Positions 57,243 through 64,000 of a stretch of DNA of 64,000 nt are shown here, in pieces (the stretch's first letter is position 1; each line of letters begins with the position of its first letter). Source of the DNA: Scedosporium boydii (taxonomy: Eukaryota; Ascomycota; Sordariomycetes; Microascales; Microascaceae); the NCBI GenBank assembly GCA_002221725.1, contig NJFT01000017.1:1-64000 (forward strand). The letters are read 5' to 3'. A program made the translations under genes and the position numbers. Under the pieces are notes generated by a model. The model saw nothing but the letters and a program-made list of their open reading frames with translations, did no database searches and was not told the origin of the DNA.

Positions 57243-60200
57243 CCAGCCGTCTAGAGCCCGAGTCAAGCTATGTACTGGGATGCCGGGGGTTGCGGCGGAG
57301 GCCAACGGCCAGCGTCACGATGCACTCAACAGAGAACTGCATGATTATGACTCTGGTAGTCAGCAGTGCTGGCAAGGCCACTCCGCTCCGCGTGCGACGT
57401 CGAACAAGTCGGAATGGCCCAATTTCCCATCATTGGGATTAGCTCCGACTGGGTATTATCAAACCATGTGTAAACATGTTTCCAGTCTTTAGTCAATACT
57501 TATCCACGGGAGTTAATACCCCATAATTGCTCCAGCACTCGGAGAAAGAAAGGCTGTCCCGTCGTCTGGCTCCATCATCCTGGTACCTTTGGAGTTGGTC
57601 GAATAGAATTTCCCGCGCTCTCAGCTCCCGTGCCCAATACGAACCCCCTGCCGAACCCTAATTCCTGTTCCTAGATTTTGTTTTTATGTCTTTGACTAAC
57701 AGCTGACGTGCAGTGCGGTAAGCTAGAAACGGACCAATCCCCTCGACAACGTGGTCACTGAGGCGGGACCAAATACATTATTCTCGCAGCTTGCCACTTA
57801 ATATACAAGATATGCATCTAAATGCAAGTCAAGTGGGACCTGTCAGTTTTGTCAGGATCGTGAAAGAGTTTGCTAATCTTGTTCCTGTCCCTGTCCCAGG
57901 GGAAAATTTTTTAATTCAACATTAACAAAACAAATTGGCAGATACTATGCTGATTGTTCCACAACGTTTGACGTGACACCCACGAAGTAAGAAGCTTAAA
58001 CGACGGTCAATGTTGATCACTCCCCGGAAATCAAGATGATGAAGAAGGATCAACATGGAGCGCGGGGTATGGTCGGCACTTCAACGCCTCCTCTTTGAGG
58101 GGGGAAGAGGGAGGCGGGAGAGAACAGGGATCGGCAGCGCAACAGGCTGCTTCCGGCATCAAGTGCCAGCGGGCTCGAGTCCACTAATCTCGAAGAAGAC
58201 TAAATTAATTCTTTATCCCCATGCATCCGCTCACACTAAATAACCTATTTGTCACTTACTTCCCGCTGTTCCTGATCTTGATCTGTTTGACATCAATATC
58301 CCACTCTGCGAAGTACAGTTTGACGGCTTGCAGTATTAGCGCCAATCCCGTGAGAAGATCTCCGGTCTGCTGTCAGGAAAAGTAAGCCATTCCTGCAGTC
58401 TTTCCTTATTACGTTATCGCTAAGGGGATCTCGGAGCGGCCGTTCGTGTTTGAGGAAGAAGCCAGAGCGAAAGATACAACCATGAAGATTTGCAAATGCA
58501 ATGACCAGTCCATTTCCATTCGACCCTCGGCTAGAAGCGGTACCTCAGGTAAAGCTTATAGAAAGCTTATTAAAAGAAAAAAAAAAAAAAAAATTGTTGA
58601 TGGAGGGGTTCGATACATGGACAGACAAAATTGGTTTAGGCCCATCCATGTCTCCACGATTGCAACGAGTGTGGAGCGTGGAGCGAGGTCTTATTCCTCT
58701 TTGAGATTAGCCCGATCGAGGAGTGCTCCCGCTCCGTCCGATCTCAACGAAAGGATGGATTTGAGTGGACAACATGTCACTACCCGCACCCAGCGATTTT
58801 GATGGCACCATCATGCTTACAAAATCATGTCGAGCGATTTAGTGACTGGCGACCAAAGCACTGGATTCTGGCGAGGCCGTGCTAAGGGCCTGATCTAGAC
58901 GATTCCTCTTTGACCCCAATGGTTTAGACACGATGTAGGTAAAACGAGAGGTGGCATGAAGAGGGTCAATTGATATTGTTCGCCCTCGATAGTAACCTTA
59001 AATGGCTTTTGCTTCAGGCACATCAGGCTCTTGCGTGGTGCGTATTAAGTTACGCTAAGTTCTAGCTAGGTCAGGAGTAGTCATTCTCGCCTTCCTGAAG
59101 GTTCTTCGATTGTCAGCCCCACGACCGGAGCCACGACTACAGCCCTCGGCACACTCCTGCCCCATGGGAGATCTCACCATCTCCTCCCAATATCGGCCCC
59201 CAGACCAGCTCACTGCGGTCTCAACCGACTGGAAACAGCCCTTTAAAAAGAAATGAAAATAGAGGGAAAAGACAAAAAGTAAAAGCAAGGAGATCATACG
59301 TCATACGCCGCAAACTTATCAGCCTGCCAATCCTCGTGCTCGCCAATGGCTTCACTTCGGCCTACTCACCATGATTATCACCTCGACGGTTTAACACTAT
59401 AATAAGCCTCACCCTTCGATAGTACCTGACACCTTTTGACGTGAGTCACTGCGTATAACCTTAACCTGTCAGACCTCCATCGGTTCCTGAAGTTAAATTC
59501 CTTAGGGTAGGGCTAGGAATGTAACGTCGACTCTGTTCGCAAGTCCATAAGCTGTGTCAAGTTGAGTCTTTCTGTCGGGAATAATAGTAGCTGAACCCCG
59601 GAAGTGAGCAGAATCGTGGTGATACATGGATGTACCTTCGTATTATGGCCTATCATACACAGGCAAAAAGACATTAACTTCAATTGTGTGTGAGTGAATG
59701 AATGCAGTCCTCACTTCAAATTGCCTGATCCTGGCCCCGGAATTTGTTCCTCTCGTATCGATTCCACCAAGACGAAGGTCAGTTACGTCCAATTTGACAA
59801 ATCATTCAATGTATTTCTTATCCTTTGCAGCTGTTGGCGTAGGCCCCTGTGCCATTTCTTTCCTTTCGTTTTTCTATCTTCTTCTTTTACAAATTTTACA
59901 TGGGAAAATGGAGAGAGAGTAAAGAAGAATAAGAGAATATATTACAAATTAAGGCATGCCTCAGAGTAGTAAGCATAATAAGACCAAATCCCCCCTCCCC
60001 CCACAAAACCAAAAAAATAAAAAAATAAAAAAAAGGAAGTGATTAAGATGGTGGGTAAGAGTATGTATATATGTATTACTTATTACTATGATATTACAGT
60101 TGCTCTTGTTCCCCAGGATAATAGTGCATAATAGTGCATGCTATATACGAAGGGGGCTATACGACCATTTTGTAAACATCACAAACCAGGTCAGGCCTCG

Positions 60201-60646
60201 CAGACAGGTATTCAAAGACCTGCTGCACTTAGGCCATAAGAATATACGGCCGAAAAGAACATATAGGAGATCCTAGAATCTCTAACGTAGTGAACTCGTT
60301 TGCGGATCTACGCCCCAGCCACAGGAACTTTTGGGCTATCCATAGCGGCCATAAACGTTCTACAAGGATGGCATATTCTGAGATGAGAAGTTAGGGATCT
60401 CCAACAGCCGTAGGTGTTTTAATATTTAGAGTATGCCTTGAGACTGAGGGTGTATGGGTTGGAGCGAGAGACACTTCCTAGCTGATTATACTAGAATCCC
60501 ATGATAAAGCTATGTTTTTGGAAAGTTGCGGACAGTGCTCTATGCACCCTTATCCCAGTAGACCGCCTTGCGCGGGTAGACGTAAGCCGCTTACCGAATC
60601 CTTCTGATGACGCCTGGCGACTCTTTTCCACCTCTATTCTGTTCTG
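57243..60646. other. Gene-poor stretch
   Basis: No supported gene in ~3.4 kb. It includes an A-run at about 58578-58593 and AT/purine-rich sequence at about 59990-60040. The frame at 58446-58802 has no motif. Confidence 0.55.
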
Positions 60647-61006
60647 ATGAGGATGCCTCCAAGGGGAATCCCATGGGGAATCCCTCTTACTCCCCTGTTG
60701 CGACCTGGTTCTCCATATGAAGCTATGAGAGAAAGATTTCAGCCAACCAATCCAGAGGAACGAGTGGCGATTGGATTCTTGGCCTACCGGACTCACCTCC
60801 CTCCACTCCAGCGACATATGGTAGGATTCAATCCTACACAATACCTTCTCTCTAGGCTACACGAAGATGACGAGGGCTCTTCATCCCAGGCCTCCGTTGT
60901 AAGCAATCGGTTGAAAGATTTAAATTTCGGTACTGGAAGGGAGTCAAGACTGGACAATACGCGAGGAAGATTTGTCTATAAATACGCACGATTCCTCCCT
61001 CTATAG
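60647..61006 (+). CDS. Hypothetical 119-aa frame, weak
   Basis: An uninterrupted ATG frame with mixed, protein-like composition (segments such as NPEERVAIGFLAYRTHLPPL and RLHEDDEGSSSQASVVSNRL) but no signal peptide or family I recognise. It overlaps the TATA element of the next gene, which argues against it. It may be a relic or chance. Confidence 0.2.
   Translation: MRMPPRGIPWGIPLTPLLRPGSPYEAMRERFQPTNPEERVAIGFLAYRTHLPPLQRHMVGFNPTQYLLSRLHEDDEGSSSQASVVSNRLKDLNFGTGRESRLDNTRGRFVYKYARFLPL
60977..60984 (+). promoter_or_regulatory. TATA box of cysteine-rich peptide gene
   Basis: TATAAATA lies 158 bp upstream of the ATG at 61142 with a CT-rich stretch just after it, a normal fungal core-promoter layout for a strongly or inducibly expressed gene. 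Confidence 0.5.
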
Positions 61007-61141
61007 ACGCGGACGGCCCTGTCGTTAGTATCTATCACTCAGAGATCAGCTTGGAAACCATACCAACAATGCAACATCTCGAATCCCAGACCCAACAATT
61101 CTTCTACTCTTCAAAAAACTCCTTTCATCCGAGTATTCAAA

Positions 61142-61564
61142 ATGAGGGCTCCCATCATAACTTTCATGGCCGTAGCTGTTGTTGCCGTTTCCGCTGTTGA
61201 GCCACCCGAGCTTGCGGCAAGACTCGCTGACAGTATGTTTACTAACGAGCCCTGACGGCGAGGTTTGTGTTCCTTTTGGTGGAACCTGTAGATACTCACA
61301 TGGAAACCGTCATCAGCCGACTCTACCAAGAGAGCTGCGGCTGCGCTCAATATCGAGACTAGAGCCCATCTGAATCAATTCATAGAGCGCTTCGAATATG
61401 TGACTGGTCAGCATGAAGGGCTGGAGAAACGTCAGTTTGAAGTCTGTCCCTTCAATGAGTGCGTGGACAGATGCAACTTTGCTCCGCCTTTCTGCTTCAG
61501 TGATTTCTGCGACTGGAACACCCTCGGCTGCATTGCCGGGTGCTGTGTCGCCTGCGGATGTTGA
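61142..61564 (+). CDS. Kex2-processed cysteine-rich secreted peptide precursor
   Basis: The model has two exons (61142-61232 and 61317-61564) encoding 112 aa. The GTATGT...CATCAG intron carries a TACTAAC element, though close to the donor. Residues 1-18 (MRAPIITFMAVAVVAVSA) form a signal peptide. A propeptide follows with dibasic Lys-Arg at 35-36 and 68-69, classic Kex2/KexB sites. The 43 residues after the second site contain ten cysteines with spacing C-4-C-3-C-6-C-4-C-6-C-3-CC-2-C-1-C and end in Cys. The mature peptide would start with Gln, able to cyclise to pyroglutamate. I know no family with this exact pattern. Secreted cysteine-rich fungal peptides include antimicrobial peptides, effectors and hydrophobin-like proteins; the function here is unknown. 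The closer GTAG acceptor gives an early stop, so the later one was chosen. Confidence 0.7.
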
Positions 61565-62101
61565 GGCCCTGGCCCTGGAGAGATGTCGAAGAGCTTTCGA
61601 GCCGAGTCAGCCAATTAATGTTGCTTCACGGGGCTTATTTGAGGACCATCGCCAGCTCTTTGAAGCAAGGTGGGGAGTGGGAAGCAGATCAAAAGATTTT
61701 GATTATACCAGAATGCCGTAAATTCATATGTCGTTTGTGACTTCATTCTCCTCGGCATGGACCTTCGAGGGTCATCTCGTTCAATCCCGCGAAAAGAAAC
61801 CGTCCTGCCACCACCAGTAACCTCGCAGAAGCTAAACCATTTCGGGGACGCTGGACCCCGCTCTGGCTTCCAATTCCGACACCTTATTCCCGACTTCTCT
61901 TGCCGACTCCACCATATTAAAAAAAGCAAATGCCGTCACAGTTATTACATATATAATGGATGATAACATACTTTGCTCCTCCCAGGACTCCAATTTGTCT
62001 GGGTACATCGAGTTGGCGGGCACGTCACCGACATATCGAGTCGAACATATGCTTACAGTTACTAGTTGGGGTCCATTTGTACGCATCACTCAATTCTAAA
62101 G

Positions 62102-63306
62102 ATGACCGCTCCGATCCCAAGAGTTCAACAGGCCGCGTTGATCGAAAATCCCGGCGAGAATGTCAGGATACGGATCCGTCACGATATCCCAGTTGGTGAG
62201 CCTGGCCCGCACGAGGTTCTAGTCAAGCTAGCTTTCACCGGGCTCTGGTAAGTTATGACGCCATTCTCATTCTATTTTGGACCGGCATCCGGTTGATGGA
62301 TAGCTCCCGTGATCTGACAAGATATCCCCCGAATTTAGCGGTTCCGAGGTTAGGGCGCTTCACGGATGGGGTCCGTACAAACCGATCGTCGGCCATGAGG
62401 GAGTGGGAATCGTTGTCAAGGCCGGGCCGTGTGTCGCGGAAGCCATGATTGGTCAACGAGTAGGGATTAAGTGGCTGTACAGCGCCTGTGGGGAATGTAA
62501 GATATGCCAGAGGGGTTTCGAGAACAATTGCCCGAAGCAGGTTAACACTGGCCGCGGGGTCTTTGGAACCCTGCAGCAATACGCCGTGGCCGATGCCCGG
62601 TATGTGACGAGGATTCCTGATGGAGTTCCCGGCGAAGTCGCGGCGCCTTTGCTCTGCGCTGGCCTCACTATGGCGGGCGCTATTAAGAAATTGGAAGATG
62701 TGGCAGACAATGACTGGGTCGTGGTTTGTGGTTCTGGAGGTGGTCTCGGTCACCTCGGGGTCCAACTGGCGAGCAACAGCAGGCTCGGCCGCTTCCGAAC
62801 CATCGCCGTTGATTCGGGGGAAACTAAGCGCGACCTGAGTTTGAAATGCGGGGCTGAGCACTTTGTGGACTTTGCTAGCGAGGATGTTGAAGCGAGAGTG
62901 AAGGAGATTACGGGAGATGGAGCAGGAGCTGTTCTCGTGGTTGCCGGTTCCGAGGCTGCGTTTGCCATTGCCCCAAAATTGGTGAACAATATGGGAGTCA
63001 TCGTCGGCATTGGCCTCCCTCGAAATGATTTTACCATTCCGTTGTCTGCAACTCTTTGTTCTGCTCGAGGTGCCTCTCTCCGTCCGTTTGATCGAAGACA
63101 CGAAGCTAATCTACTCTCCAGCCCTTACCGTCACTGGGGTCGCGACAGGTACTGAGAAACAGATGGAGGAACTCCTGCAACAGGCTGCGAACGGGGACAT
63201 AAACCCCTCACTCGAAATTCTAGAGTTTGACGAGGTGCCAAATATATTTGAAAGGCTGAAGGAAAATGCCGTAACGGGACGAGTTGTAGTTAAGATCCCT
63301 CAATGA
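62102..63306 (+). CDS. Zinc-dependent alcohol dehydrogenase (MDR)
   Basis: A 353-aa protein from three exons (62102-62247, 62339-63069, 63122-63306). The catalytic zinc ligands are Cys49 (completed by splicing, FTGLCGSE) and the GHEG motif (His68-Glu69). The structural zinc lobe is Cys99, 102, 105 and 113. The cofactor fold has VVVCGSGGGLGHLG, and VDSGET after strand two suggests NAD. The last intron (48 bp, weak GTGCCT donor, GCTAAT branch) is needed to reach LTVTGVATGTEKQ...GRVVVKIPQ. Full family length and all metal residues are present, so it should be active, as in yeast Adh1-like enzymes. It lies 537 bp downstream of the cysteine-rich peptide gene in the same direction with no evident functional link. 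Confidence 0.93.
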
Positions 63307-64000
63307 CGCAGCAAAGAACACGCGTGCTTTGGCACTCATTTTTTCAATACATCCGCCACACTTCAGTGAACTCAACGGCAAATAAAATTCTTCAAAACCG
63401 GGGAAACTACCTTCATTAACATACAGAGATAGAAGACATGCTTTCGTACAGATCGGCTAGGCTGTAAGCGGCGTAGATAGGCGTGATGGGGAAAGCTCAC
63501 TCTCTAAAGAAAGAAACAGAAGAAGAAAATTTGTAGAGACAATCCCGCCCAGCTCGCTCCAAGAGTTATTGCAATGTAGTTAATTGGCATCTGATATTTT
63601 TAATCAGTCCTATAGCCGACAAGTAGCATTCTCGGCTTTCTAGCCCGGGAGTCCGGGCTCAAGCATTTGGTGATGACGAAACAGTGTTGCGGTCAGCATT
63701 TTCGACATCTACTCTTACTTGCTTCGGTCCTCAACACAAACTAGCACCAGAAGTTGAGGCCGGCGAGCATGGTCTCATGCATCTGGGCCTCAGGCGGCGA
63801 AGTTCATATGCCCATCGTTTCCAACTGGATATGATTATCTTCTTTTCTATGCCCCGTGCCAAGGGCCTCCTTCGGCTTTGCAGGATAAGGTCGCCTTGGC
63901 CGAAGGGGTGGGGGCAAAAAATATGATACTATTTTCAGGTGCTGGAAGTCCGGGTAATGCCAAATAGATAAGCGGACGACGCAGCAAGAATTTCATTTCC
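63307..64000. other. 3' flank, nothing recognised
   Basis: The window ends without another supported gene. A frame at 63684-63926 has no motif. Confidence 0.5.

Noticed and set aside
61413..61721. 102-residue plus frame over the cysteine-rich peptide
   Set aside because: The overlapping frame with signal peptide, Kex2 sites and regular cysteines is far more protein-like.
62253..63101. 282-residue minus frame over the alcohol dehydrogenase
   Set aside because: Antisense shadow of a gene with all zinc ligands and cofactor motifs.

Overview
The window looks like a chromosome segment of a filamentous ascomycete (Pezizomycotina). Nearly all genes carry short introns (43-136 bp) with GTAAGT/GTATGT-like donors. 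Families typical of these fungi are present: two Zn2Cys6 regulators, a NACHT NTPase, a SAT4-type rhodopsin-domain membrane protein and a HOL1-like transporter. The left end carries a tandem array of degenerate repeats with the marks of repeat-induced point mutation (RIP). Gene models were built by reading across introns; every model called intact sums to a multiple of three.

Bases 1-9421 are AT-rich. They hold one complete (2938-9421) and one truncated (1-2937) copy of a ~6.5 kb head-to-tail unit. Each unit is a dead minus-strand gene of the fungal RecQ-helicase / DUF3505 type, interrupted by purine-rich introns. A small inverted-repeat element lies near the upstream edge of each unit. The composition changes abruptly at 9421.

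Bases 10.8-26.2 kb hold the most interesting system. It comprises a glutamine-synthetase-like ligase, a HOL1/TPO-type MFS transporter, a Zn2Cys6 regulator, a class I glutamine-amidotransferase-like hydrolase, an aldehyde dehydrogenase and a short-chain dehydrogenase. Together they contain the step types of a gamma-glutamylation route for amines or amino alcohols (take up, glutamylate, oxidise the alcohol, oxidise the aldehyde, remove glutamate). The logic matches the bacterial Puu, Ipu and GlnA4 ethanolamine pathways. The substrate is an inference.

Bases 26.5-31.5 kb hold a large NACHT-domain protein and an AMID/FSP1-like FAD oxidoreductase. They are divergently transcribed from a ~500 bp region containing about six copies of a CCGCACAGAC-type motif.

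Bases 31.5-46 kb are mixed. They contain a hypothetical gene broken by an in-frame stop, an intact rhodopsin-domain gene, an arrestin-like gene with an apparent frameshift, an intact Zn2Cys6 regulator and a decayed FEX fluoride-channel pseudogene.

Bases 46-64 kb are gene-sparse and enriched in small or secreted products. These are a 76-aa membrane protein, two small secreted proteins (one frameshifted), a GNAT acetyltransferase, an isochorismatase-fold hydrolase with a signal peptide, a Kex2-type precursor of a peptide with ten cysteines in 43 residues, and a zinc alcohol dehydrogenase. I saw no rRNA, convincing tRNA, CRISPR array, or PKS/NRPS gene.
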